The notes beneath the pieces were generated by a model. The model did no database searches and was not told the origin of the DNA. It saw nothing but the letters and a program-made list of their open reading frames with translations. The position numbers and the translations under genes are program-made. A stretch of 56,815 nt of DNA from an uncultured Bacteroidales bacterium (lineage in GTDB: Bacteria; Bacteroidota; Bacteroidia; Bacteroidales; UBA932): contig CAMFBM010000013.1 of the NCBI GenBank assembly GCA_945948555.1, forward strand, positions 1 to 56,815. Direction: 5' to 3'. Every line of letters starts with the position of its first letter. Positions within the stretch are counted from its first letter, which is position 1. Positions 7,968 to 16,079 of this stretch are shown in pieces.

Positions 7968-8900
7968 ATGAACTTCACTCTGAAAATCGCGGGAACTGCT
8001 TCGGCAAGGCCCGTGACTGGAAGATATCCGAGCGCCCAAGTACTTGATGTACGAGGGCGCTTGTTCTTGTTTGACTGCGGTGAAGGGACCCAGATGAGGC
8101 TGCTCCGGATGGGTATTTCAATCCAGGCAATCGACACAATCTGCATCTCGCACATTCACGGGGACCATCTTTTCGGCATTTTCGGCTTGCTTTCCACAAT
8201 GGGGATGCTCGGCCGAACCCGGGACCTGGACATCTTCGCCCCGCGTTCTTTCGGGCCCGTCCTGAAATTCTTTCTCTCCTATTTCGGGGAAGGGTTGAAA
8301 TTCAGGATAGAGCATCATCAGATGAATATGAAGTCCCCGGAGCCTGTCCTGACAGGAAAATCCTTCACCCTGACAGCCTTTCCTTTGAAACACAGGGTCG
8401 AGACTTTCGGGTACATGGTCAGCGAGAACGAACCGCTTTTCAATGTCCGCAAGGAGAAAATTACGGAATATGGACTGCTCCTTTCAGAGATAGCCGCTCT
8501 CAAAAGGGGGGAGGACATCGTCAGGAAGGACGGGACTGTCATCCTGAACTCAGATGTGGCATACAAACCATACAAACCTCGCAGGTATGCTTATTGCAGC
8601 GACACCGCCCCGTTCCCGGAACTTGCCGGATGGGTGGAAGGCGTCGATTTGCTTTACCATGAGGCTACCTTTCCGGAATCCCTGACGGAACTTGCCGGGT
8701 CCACCTTCCATTCGACGACCGTCCAGGCAGCTGAATGTGCTGCTGCCGCGAAGGTGGGAAAACTCGTTGTCGGGCATTATTCGTCACGTTTCCGTGACGT
8801 GTCTTTTTATTTGGATGAAATGCAGCGGATATTCCCTAATGTGGAACTTGCCCGTGAGGGTTCTGTGTTTGAGGTACCGCTTGAAAAGAATTTTGACTGA
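7968..8900 (+). CDS. rnz: Ribonuclease Z
   Basis: The 310-residue protein is a metallo-beta-lactamase-fold nuclease that trims the 3' trailer of tRNA precursors. The zinc motif SHIHGDHLFGI is at about residues 61-71. Further ligands are seen in YCSDTAP, YHEATF and GHYSSRF near residues 206, 225 and 267. The flexible-arm segment lies between about 150 and 190. The trimming job fits the CCA-less tRNA-Val in this window. It sits between rpsA and the glucosaminidase gene, whose ATG overlaps its stop codon as TGATG. Confidence 0.93.
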   Translation: MNFTLKIAGTASARPVTGRYPSAQVLDVRGRLFLFDCGEGTQMRLLRMGISIQAIDTICISHIHGDHLFGIFGLLSTMGMLGRTRDLDIFAPRSFGPVLKFFLSYFGEGLKFRIEHHQMNMKSPEPVLTGKSFTLTAFPLKHRVETFGYMVSENEPLFNVRKEKITEYGLLLSEIAALKRGEDIVRKDGTVILNSDVAYKPYKPRRYAYCSDTAPFPELAGWVEGVDLLYHEATFPESLTELAGSTFHSTTVQAAECAAAAKVGKLVVGHYSSRFRDVSFYLDEMQRIFPNVELAREGSVFEVPLEKNFD

Positions 8901-9844
8901 TGAAAACTGAATTCTGTGTTTTCGCCGTCCTTCTTACAGGACTTCTTGCCGGTGCTGCCGTTCAGTCTGACCGCAAGGCTTACATAGACAAATGGTCATC
9001 TGTTGCCGTTTCCGAGATGTACCGCAGCGGAGTTCCTGCCAGCATAACCCTCGCGCAGGGAATGCTGGAGTCAGGAAACGGCAAGTCCGAACTCGCTGTG
9101 AAAGGAAACAATCATTTCGGAATAAAATGCCATGACTGGAAAGGGGAGACCATCCGTTTCGACGATGACATCAAAAACGAGTGTTTTCGGAAATATCCCC
9201 ATGCAGAGGCTTCTTTCCGTGATCATTCCGATTTTCTCCGTTACCGTGACAGGTACAAGTTTCTGTTTGACCTCGAACCGGGAGACTACAAAGGCTGGGC
9301 TTTCGGTTTGAAAAAGGCGGGTTATGCTACCGATCCGAAATATCCCCAGAAACTCATATCCCTCATAGAGGAATACAATCTTACGCGTTTCGACAACGTG
9401 AAGTCAGTTCCCGTGACTCCTGCAGAACTGGAGACCCCTGTCAGGCTGAAGGACAATACCTCCCGTCCGGATGCTGCAGCTGATGAGACCTATGTCTTCC
9501 GGTTGTCCCGAAGCAGATATTCCCAGAACAAGGTTCCTTTTATATATCTCGGTGAACACGAGACACTTGCCGATGTTGCCAGGACATACGACCTGTTCGT
9601 CGCCGAACTTCTCCGCTTCAATGACGTTGATTCTTCTGACGATTTGGGTCCCGGCTCCGTCGTTTACCTCCAGCGCAAAAAGTCAAAATCCGCAAAAAAA
9701 GTTGACAAGTATGTTGCCGAGGGAGGGGAAACTCTGTGGGAGGTATCCCAGCGTTTCGGTGTCCGTCTGAAAAATCTTATGAAAAGAAACAATCTTGCTG
9801 CTGATTATGTTCTGAAACCGGAAGAAACTGTAAAACTACGATAG
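8900..9844 (+). CDS. Exported glucosaminidase (GH73-type) with LysM repeats
   Basis: The 314-residue protein has an N-terminal signal segment (FCVFAVLLTGLLAGAAV). A GH73/FlgJ-like domain covers about 28-165, with the likely catalytic Glu in LAQGMLESGNGKSEL and the helpful GNNHFGIKC motif. Two LysM-like repeats follow at about 215-260 (YLGEHETLADVARTYDL) and 268-314 (AEGGETLWEVSQRFGV). The expected job is cleavage of peptidoglycan during growth or division, in the periplasm. The start overlaps the rnz stop. No terminator is obvious before the glp promoter at 9859. Confidence 0.9.
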   Translation: MKTEFCVFAVLLTGLLAGAAVQSDRKAYIDKWSSVAVSEMYRSGVPASITLAQGMLESGNGKSELAVKGNNHFGIKCHDWKGETIRFDDDIKNECFRKYPHAEASFRDHSDFLRYRDRYKFLFDLEPGDYKGWAFGLKKAGYATDPKYPQKLISLIEEYNLTRFDNVKSVPVTPAELETPVRLKDNTSRPDAAADETYVFRLSRSRYSQNKVPFIYLGEHETLADVARTYDLFVAELLRFNDVDSSDDLGPGSVVYLQRKKSKSAKKVDKYVAEGGETLWEVSQRFGVRLKNLMKRNNLAADYVLKPEETVKLR

Positions 9845-9858
9845 ATTTCGAAATATAA

Positions 9859-9889
9859 TTTGTTGTTTTTTGAAAATAAACTATATTTG
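9859..9889 (+). promoter_or_regulatory. Promoter of glpABC, flanked by TTTCGAAA boxes
   Basis: TTTG at 9859-9862, a 19-base spacer and TATATTTG at 9882-9889 match the consensus exactly. Palindromic TTTCGAAA boxes sit at 9846-9853 and 9891-9898, on either side. The block TTTGCTTTCGAAATGAAA at 9886-9903 recurs exactly at 14086-14103 in the phosphoesterase promoter. A shared regulator is inferred. Confidence 0.8.
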
Positions 9890-9897
9890 CTTTCGAA

Positions 9898-11520
9898 ATG
9901 AAAGTAAATATGGTACAGGAATATGATGTCATTGTCATAGGCGGAGGTATTACAGGTGCCGGTGTCGCCCGTGACGCTTCTATGCGTGGATTGAAAACGC
10001 TTCTTGTCGAAAGGCACGATCTCACTGACGGGGCGACAGGCCGCAATCACGGACTTCTCCACAGCGGTGCGAGGTATGCCGTGACGGATTCCGAGTCGGC
10101 ATCGGAGTGTATCCGGGAGAATATGATTCTCCGCAGAATCGCAAGTCACTGTGTCGAGCAGACCGATGGCCTTTTCATTACTCTTCCTGAGGATGACCTC
10201 GGCTATCAGGCAACGTTCATCGAGTCATGCCGGAAGGCCGGCATCAATGCCTTTGCCATCGACCCGAAGGAAGCAATCAGACTTGAACCGTCAGTGAACA
10301 AGTCTCTCATCGGAGCTGTCCGTGTGCCTGACGGTGCAGTCGATCCTTTCCGCCTGACTATAGCCAATGTCGTGGATGCACAGCTTCACGGTGCGGACGT
10401 CCTGACCTACAAGCAGGTGACATCCATTCTGAAAGATGATTCCGGCCGTGTCACGGGAATCGGGGTGACGGATTTGCACACGAAACAGCAGACAAAATAC
10501 TATTCGAAGATAGTCATCAATGCCGCAGGAATTTGGGGGCACGGAATCGCTCAGATGGCCGGGGCACAGGTAAATATGTTCCCCGCGAAGGGAGCCCTCC
10601 TGATTTTCGGCCACAGGGTCAACAATATGGTCCTGAATCGCTGCCGCAAGCCGGCCGACGCCGACATCCTTGTGCCGGGTGACACCATCTGCCTGATCGG
10701 AACTACCTCAAGCCGTGTCCCGTTCGAGGAGGTTGACAATATGAACGTGACTCCTCAGGAGGTTGAGGTGCTGATGAGGGAGGGAGAGAAACTTGCTCCT
10801 TCGCTTGCTTCCACGAGAATCCTGAGGGCTTACGCCGGTGTACGTCCTCTGGTTGCCGCTGACAATGACCCTTCCGGAAGAAGTATCAGCAGGGGCATTG
10901 TTTGTCTCGACCACGAGACGCGTGACGGAATACCGGGTTTCATCACGATTACCGGAGGCAAGTTGATGACCTACAGGCTTATGGCTGAGTGGGCCGTGGA
11001 TCTGGCCTGCAAGAAACTCGGTGTTGACAGGAAATGTGAGACCGCGGAGGTCTGCCTGCCTGGTTCATCCGCCACACCTCAGGAACAACCTCGTGTCGGG
11101 ACTACGATCGGTCAGAGGGCAGCACGTGGCCGTCACGGAGAGAGAACTTCCCAGATCAGCCTCTCCAGCGACACCGACCGTTCGATTGTCTGCGAGTGTG
11201 AGGAAGTCTCTGTGGGGGAGGTAAATTACGCCATTGAAAAACTTGGTGTTACGGGTCTTGTGGATATGCGCCGCCGCACCCGTGTCGGTATGGGTACCTG
11301 CCAGGGTGAGCTTTGCGCCTGTCGTGCAGCGGGTCTGCTTGCAAAGGCTGACGGATGTGCCAGGAAGGCTATTTCCAATGTGGCTGACTTTCTGAATGAA
11401 AGATGGAAGGGAATAAGGCCGATTGCATGGGGCGAGACTCTGTGCGAGGCGCAGTTCACTTCCTGGATCTATGAGGGTGTCTGCGGTCTGAATGATTCGC
11501 AGGAAAAGAGAATTCAATAG
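9898..11520 (+). CDS. glpA: Anaerobic glycerol-3-phosphate dehydrogenase subunit A
   Basis: The 540-residue flavoprotein oxidises sn-glycerol-3-phosphate to dihydroxyacetone phosphate. The FAD motif VIVIGGGITGAGVARDA is near the N-terminus, and ERHDLTDGATGRNHGLLHSG is the GlpA/GlpD signature. The C-terminal BFD-like domain (about 430-490) has cysteines in CECEE and MGTCQGELCACR that fit a [2Fe-2S] site. With GlpB and GlpC it forms a membrane-associated complex passing electrons to quinone. The predicted transcription start is almost at this ATG, so the in-frame ATG at 9910 (MVQEYDV) may be the real start. It leads the glpABC operon. Confidence 0.95.
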   Translation: MKVNMVQEYDVIVIGGGITGAGVARDASMRGLKTLLVERHDLTDGATGRNHGLLHSGARYAVTDSESASECIRENMILRRIASHCVEQTDGLFITLPEDDLGYQATFIESCRKAGINAFAIDPKEAIRLEPSVNKSLIGAVRVPDGAVDPFRLTIANVVDAQLHGADVLTYKQVTSILKDDSGRVTGIGVTDLHTKQQTKYYSKIVINAAGIWGHGIAQMAGAQVNMFPAKGALLIFGHRVNNMVLNRCRKPADADILVPGDTICLIGTTSSRVPFEEVDNMNVTPQEVEVLMREGEKLAPSLASTRILRAYAGVRPLVAADNDPSGRSISRGIVCLDHETRDGIPGFITITGGKLMTYRLMAEWAVDLACKKLGVDRKCETAEVCLPGSSATPQEQPRVGTTIGQRAARGRHGERTSQISLSSDTDRSIVCECEEVSVGEVNYAIEKLGVTGLVDMRRRTRVGMGTCQGELCACRAAGLLAKADGCARKAISNVADFLNERWKGIRPIAWGETLCEAQFTSWIYEGVCGLNDSQEKRIQ

Positions 11521-11531
11521 GACAATCGGTT

Positions 11532-12746
11532 ATGAAATTCGATACAATAATAATAGGAGGTGGGCTGGCAGGTTTGACAGCGGGTATATCCTTGGTGAAC
11601 AAAGGACAGAAAACCCTCATCGTTTCTTCCGGGCAGAGTGCTCTGCATTTCTTCTCCGGATCTTTTGAACTTCTTTCTTCTTCTGACAATCCATTTGACG
11701 CGATGAAGTCCCTGCCCGTTTCCCACCCTTATTCAAAGATTGGCAAAGACAACATCCTGCGCCTTGCGGGGTCAGCGGTTCCTTTTTTCAAATCTGCAGG
11801 AGTGACACTTTCAGGAGAGTCCTCCCACAAAAGGGTAACTCCTATGGGATTCCTGAAGAATGCCTGGCTGACTTCCGATGGGCTTCTTACTGTTCCCGCC
11901 GACGGTACTCTTCCGTGGAAGAAGGCTGCTGTGGTCAACATCAGCGGTTTCCTCGACTTCCACAGTCCGTTTGTCTGTGCAGGCTTGGAAAAATGTGGCC
12001 TGGAGTGCAGGGAATTTGCCGTTACACTTCCTGAATTGGAGAAACTTCGTCACAATCCGACTGAGATGCGCTCCACAAATATCGCCAAGACATTGACAGG
12101 CGAGGTCCTTGACAAGTTTGCCGCCGAGATTGAAAGAGTCTCTGCAGGATGTGACGTGGTCATCCTTCCGGCAGTGGTCGGCATTCAAGATGAGAGTGAA
12201 TGCAAGCGCCTTTGCTCCCTGGTCAGCCGTCCTGTGAAGATGGTGGCAACCTTCCCGCCTTCTGTGCCGGGAATCCGCATCCAGGTGCAGCTCAAACGCC
12301 AGTTCTGCGCTGCTGGGGGAACATTTATGCTCGGTGACACGGTAACTGAGGGAGTGTTTGAAGGAGGTCTCCTTAAGGGAATATACACCCGGAATCACGG
12401 TGACACCCTCCTCACTGCGGACAATTTTGTAATTGCCTCAGGCAGTTTCTTCAGTCACGGACTTGTGGCGGAAAGGAACAGGGTTTACGAACCGGTGTTC
12501 GGTCTTGATGTTCTGGCTTCGGATGAAAGAGGGGAGTGGTTCGCGACAGATATTTTTGAAAATCAACCATATATGAGTTTTGGCCTGTCAGTTGACAATG
12601 AGTTCAGACCGTCTTTAGGCGGTGTGACCATTGGAAATCTCCGTGCGGTGGGTTCCGTTCTCGGAGGCTTCAATCCGTTGAAGGAAGGTTGCGGTGCAGG
12701 TGTCGCAATTCTCACCGCAATGCGTGTGGCTGAGCTGATTTCGTAA
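11532..12746 (+). CDS. glpB: Anaerobic glycerol-3-phosphate dehydrogenase subunit B
   Basis: The 404-residue flavoprotein opens with the dinucleotide-binding motif TIIIGGGLAGLTAGISL and keeps the GlpB feature SALHFFSGSFELL. The C-terminus has a second conserved nucleotide-binding element, GSVLGGFNPLKEGCGAGVAI. GlpB is the middle subunit of GlpABC and is thought to relay electrons between the catalytic subunit and the iron-sulfur subunit. The length matches the family (about 420). It starts 11 bases after glpA and glpC follows 12 bases after its stop. Confidence 0.93.
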   Translation: MKFDTIIIGGGLAGLTAGISLVNKGQKTLIVSSGQSALHFFSGSFELLSSSDNPFDAMKSLPVSHPYSKIGKDNILRLAGSAVPFFKSAGVTLSGESSHKRVTPMGFLKNAWLTSDGLLTVPADGTLPWKKAAVVNISGFLDFHSPFVCAGLEKCGLECREFAVTLPELEKLRHNPTEMRSTNIAKTLTGEVLDKFAAEIERVSAGCDVVILPAVVGIQDESECKRLCSLVSRPVKMVATFPPSVPGIRIQVQLKRQFCAAGGTFMLGDTVTEGVFEGGLLKGIYTRNHGDTLLTADNFVIASGSFFSHGLVAERNRVYEPVFGLDVLASDERGEWFATDIFENQPYMSFGLSVDNEFRPSLGGVTIGNLRAVGSVLGGFNPLKEGCGAGVAILTAMRVAELIS

Positions 12747-12758
12747 ATTTTGGATCTT

Positions 12759-14000
12759 ATGGAAAAGGAACGCGAATCAATTGAATATAATTTCGAACAG
12801 TGCATCAAATGTACTGTCTGTACGGTATATTGTCCGGTTGTGGCGGTGAATCCGGATTATCCCGGTCCGAAACAGGCGGGCCCGGATGGAGAGAGATACC
12901 GCCTGAAAAATCCTCTATTTTACGATGAGGCATTGGATATGTGCCTGAACTGCAAGCGTTGCGAGGTAGCCTGCCCTTCAGGGGTGCGTGTGGGTGACAT
13001 CATCCAGAACGCCCGCCTCAAATATGGCACGAAAAAGCCTCGTCTGCGTGACTTTATGCTGGCCTCTACCGATTTGATGGGAAGCGTGGCCACTGTAGTG
13101 GCACCAGTTGCGAATGCCTCCCTTTCACTCAAGCCGGTCAAGGCCGTGATGGACTGTACCCTTGGCGTTGACAAACACCGTACTTTCCCGAAATACAGTT
13201 CGCAGAAATTCGTTACCTGGTTCAGAAAGCACGCCCGGAAGGCTCAGGATGCTTTCCCGAAGAAAGTTTCGTATTTCCACGGCTGCTATGCCAACTACAA
13301 TTTCCCTCAGCTGGCAAAGGATTTCGTCACTGTAATGAATGCCGTGGGGTACGGAGTCAATCTGCTAGAGGATGAAAAATGCTGTGGCGTTGCCCTGATT
13401 TCCAACGGTTTCAAGAAAAGGGCGACAAAACAGGCCCAGACCAACCTGGCTGCCTTGAGAGAGGCTGTCGGCAGGGGAGAACCCGTTTTGACGACAAGTT
13501 CCACCTGTACTTTTACAATCAGGGATGAATATGCCCACATTCTCGGCCTGGACAACTCGGATGTGCGTGACAGTGTGATGCTTGCAGTCAGGTTCCTCTT
13601 CAATCTGGTGGACAGTGGCAAGGTGAAACTAGTCTTCCGTGAGGATTTCCGCAGGAAAATTGCCTACCACACCCCTTGTCATATGGAGAAACTCGGCTGG
13701 GGCATCTATCCGGTTTCACTGCTGAAGATGATTCCGGGCGTCGATCTGACCGTCCTTGATTCCAACTGCTGCGGAATAGCCGGAACATACGGTTTCAAAA
13801 AGGAACATTATGCCGATTCCCAGAAAATTGGCGAACCTCTGTTCAATCAGATAAAAAGCCTCGCACCTGATGTGGTCGCAACTGATTGTGAAACCTGCAA
13901 ATGGCAGATTGAGATGAGTACCGGCTATCCTGTTGCCAATCCTGTGTCGATTCTTGCCGAAGCTTTGGACATTGAGGCAACCATGAAGGCTAATGCCTGA
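12759..14000 (+). CDS. glpC: Anaerobic glycerol-3-phosphate dehydrogenase subunit C
   Basis: The 413-residue iron-sulfur protein has two [4Fe-4S] motifs, CIKCTVCTVYCP near residue 13 and CLNCKRCEVACP near residue 65. Two CCG domains follow (CCGVALISNGF and CCGIAGTYGF, with HGCYANYN and HTPCHMEK before them), as in heterodisulfide-reductase-like subunits. It anchors the complex at the membrane and passes electrons to menaquinone. The ATG at 12759 is preferred to the in-frame TTG at 12750. It is the last gene of the operon; no clear terminator is seen before the next promoter. Confidence 0.94.
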   Translation: MEKERESIEYNFEQCIKCTVCTVYCPVVAVNPDYPGPKQAGPDGERYRLKNPLFYDEALDMCLNCKRCEVACPSGVRVGDIIQNARLKYGTKKPRLRDFMLASTDLMGSVATVVAPVANASLSLKPVKAVMDCTLGVDKHRTFPKYSSQKFVTWFRKHARKAQDAFPKKVSYFHGCYANYNFPQLAKDFVTVMNAVGYGVNLLEDEKCCGVALISNGFKKRATKQAQTNLAALREAVGRGEPVLTTSSTCTFTIRDEYAHILGLDNSDVRDSVMLAVRFLFNLVDSGKVKLVFREDFRRKIAYHTPCHMEKLGWGIYPVSLLKMIPGVDLTVLDSNCCGIAGTYGFKKEHYADSQKIGEPLFNQIKSLAPDVVATDCETCKWQIEMSTGYPVANPVSILAEALDIEATMKANA

Positions 14001-14067
14001 CATGCTTGAAGATAGTGAAGGTGTCGGATAGAATTTAACATATTTTTATCTTAATTTAATTATTTTG

Positions 14068-14099
14068 TTTCGGAAATATTATATCTTTGCTTTCGAAAT
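14068..14099 (+). promoter_or_regulatory. Promoter of the phosphoesterase-SusCD locus
   Basis: TATCTTTG at 14082-14089 matches the -7 consensus and lies 8 bases before the ATG at 14098, the same distance as in glpA. TTTCGGAAAT at 14068-14077 and TTTCGAAAT at 14091-14099 flank it, as TTTCGAAA boxes flank the glp promoter. The -33 element is poor (TTTG at 14064-14067 is only 14 bases away), which would fit a promoter that needs an activator. Confidence 0.65.
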
Positions 14100-16038
14100 G
14101 AAACAAACCATGGGACTTATTCAAAATATTCTTACGATTGGAAAGCGAATCGGGGGGGGCAGAATATTTGTTCTGCTGACTCTGATTCTTTCTTCTGTAG
14201 CCTGCTCTGCTGAAAAGCAGCCGGCTAATCCTGAAATTGATGTAATGTTTTCTGTTCCTGAAACTATTGAGGTTCAGGAAGGCTCTCCTTTTGTGTCTTT
14301 CAGGATTATGTTTGGAAAATCTCCTCTTGCAACTGACATCGTCATCCTGCAGGATTCCAAAGGGATTGATCACGAATGCCGTATTACTGAAGTTCAGACA
14401 AAAACTTTTACCATAAAGTTGTTTGAAGGGTTATTCCAGGACAAGTACAAGGTGGAAATAAAAAGAGGCGGAACGAGACGTAAAATCGGGGAGACGACCA
14501 TCTTTGTAATCTCCAGGGATATTGAATTGGAGAATGGTGTAACTGTATATGGTTATGTCAGTTGTGATGGTAAGCCCGTTGGTGATGTGGTCATTTCGGA
14601 TGGTATTGAGGTTGTCAAGACCGATGCAACTGGCTTGTACCAGATGAAATCCGAGAAAAAATATGGATATGTATTTGTTTCGGTTCCAAGTGGTTATGAA
14701 ACGGCGACAGACGGCATCCTACCCGTCGTTCATAAAAAACTCCTTCGTACAGCTACTTCCAGGGAAAAATTGGATTTTGAGTTATATGATGCAGGAGATC
14801 AGACTGATTACACGGTTCTTGTGATGGGAGATATGCATCTTGCAAACAGGAATAATGACCGGTCTCAATTCAGTAATTTCGTGAATGATGTCAATGAGTA
14901 TGTGTCATCCCACAAGGGAAGGAAAATCTATGGTATTACTTTAGGGGATATGACCTGGGATTTGTACTGGTACAAAAATAGTTATCAGTTTGCCCAGTAT
15001 CTTCTTGATATTCAAAAGGTAAGGGATATTCCTATCTTCCATACAATAGGTAACCACGACCACGAGATGAATGCATCTGGAGATTTTGACACAATTCTCC
15101 AGTTTGTTGACAAGGTTGCTCCTGACTACTACTCTTTCAATATTGGTGACGTTCATTATGTGATTCTTGACAACATCCTGTGTACGAATAATGGTACAGG
15201 AGACCGAACATACGACACAAGGGTGACTACTGAACAGATTGCCTGGCTTAAGAATGATTTGTCGTTTGTACCAAAATCAAAATCTGTCATAATTGCAATG
15301 CACGCAACCACGACGAATACTGTCAATATCTCTGAAGTTCTTGCCTTGCTTTCCGGTTACAAATCAGTGCATTTTATTACGGGACATTCGCATAGGGTTT
15401 CCAATAAGGAGACGACAACTTATTATGACCACAATTCGGGAGCTGTGTGCGCCACCTGGTGGTGGACCGGAAAATTTACGAATAATGCTATTCACATAGG
15501 TCAGGACGGTGCACCAGGAGGCTATCAGATATTCAATGTTTCCGGGACTGACCTCAAATGGCAGTACAAGGCTACAGGAAGTCCGATTGACTACCAGTTT
15601 AGGACATATGATCGAAACAGCATATGTCTTTCTTCGGACAAATACCTTAAAGAAGCTTCTTCAGCAAACAAGTCTGCTTTCGATATGGTCGCAAGCCATT
15701 GGTCTTCATCTTCGATATCAAATGAGGTGTATATAAATATCTGGAATCATGACCCTCAATGGAAAATTGATGTTAAGGAAAATGGCAAGACATTGGAAGC
15801 ATCAAGGGTAACGGTATATGATCCGCTTCATTTGCTTTCATATAGTGCAAACGCCTACAACTCCAAATCCGACACGAAGCCTACTTTCCTGACATCAGGT
15901 AATTCGCATACTTTCAAGGTTGTCGCTTCATCTGCCTCCTCAACCCTGGTAATAACTGTTACAGATCGTTTCGGGAATGTTTACACGGAAACAATGACTC
16001 GTCCTAAAAAGTTTGATATTGAGACTTATAGAAAGTAA
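14098..16038 (+). CDS. Calcineurin-like phosphoesterase lipoprotein
   Basis: The 646-residue protein has a lipoprotein signal (hydrophobic LLTLILSSVAC). Ig- or transthyretin-like strands occupy about 30-230 (MetallophosN type). The metallophosphatase domain covers about 238-470, with the five metal motifs GDMHLANRNND, GDMTWD, GNHDHE, MHATT and GHSHR. A C-terminal MetallophosC-type domain follows. It should cleave phosphate mono- or diesters outside the inner membrane; the substrate is unknown. It is first in an operon with SusC, SusD and a BACON lipoprotein. The gene is AT-richer than its neighbours (row 14641-14700 has 20 G+C of 60; row 10561-10620 in glpA has 36). An in-frame ATG at 14110 is an alternative start. 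Confidence 0.88.
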   Translation: MKQTMGLIQNILTIGKRIGGGRIFVLLTLILSSVACSAEKQPANPEIDVMFSVPETIEVQEGSPFVSFRIMFGKSPLATDIVILQDSKGIDHECRITEVQTKTFTIKLFEGLFQDKYKVEIKRGGTRRKIGETTIFVISRDIELENGVTVYGYVSCDGKPVGDVVISDGIEVVKTDATGLYQMKSEKKYGYVFVSVPSGYETATDGILPVVHKKLLRTATSREKLDFELYDAGDQTDYTVLVMGDMHLANRNNDRSQFSNFVNDVNEYVSSHKGRKIYGITLGDMTWDLYWYKNSYQFAQYLLDIQKVRDIPIFHTIGNHDHEMNASGDFDTILQFVDKVAPDYYSFNIGDVHYVILDNILCTNNGTGDRTYDTRVTTEQIAWLKNDLSFVPKSKSVIIAMHATTTNTVNISEVLALLSGYKSVHFITGHSHRVSNKETTTYYDHNSGAVCATWWWTGKFTNNAIHIGQDGAPGGYQIFNVSGTDLKWQYKATGSPIDYQFRTYDRNSICLSSDKYLKEASSANKSAFDMVASHWSSSSISNEVYINIWNHDPQWKIDVKENGKTLEASRVTVYDPLHLLSYSANAYNSKSDTKPTFLTSGNSHTFKVVASSASSTLVITVTDRFGNVYTETMTRPKKFDIETYRK

Positions 16039-16079
16039 AATATAGAGAACCCTTAAATTATAACTTAACTATATTGTTT

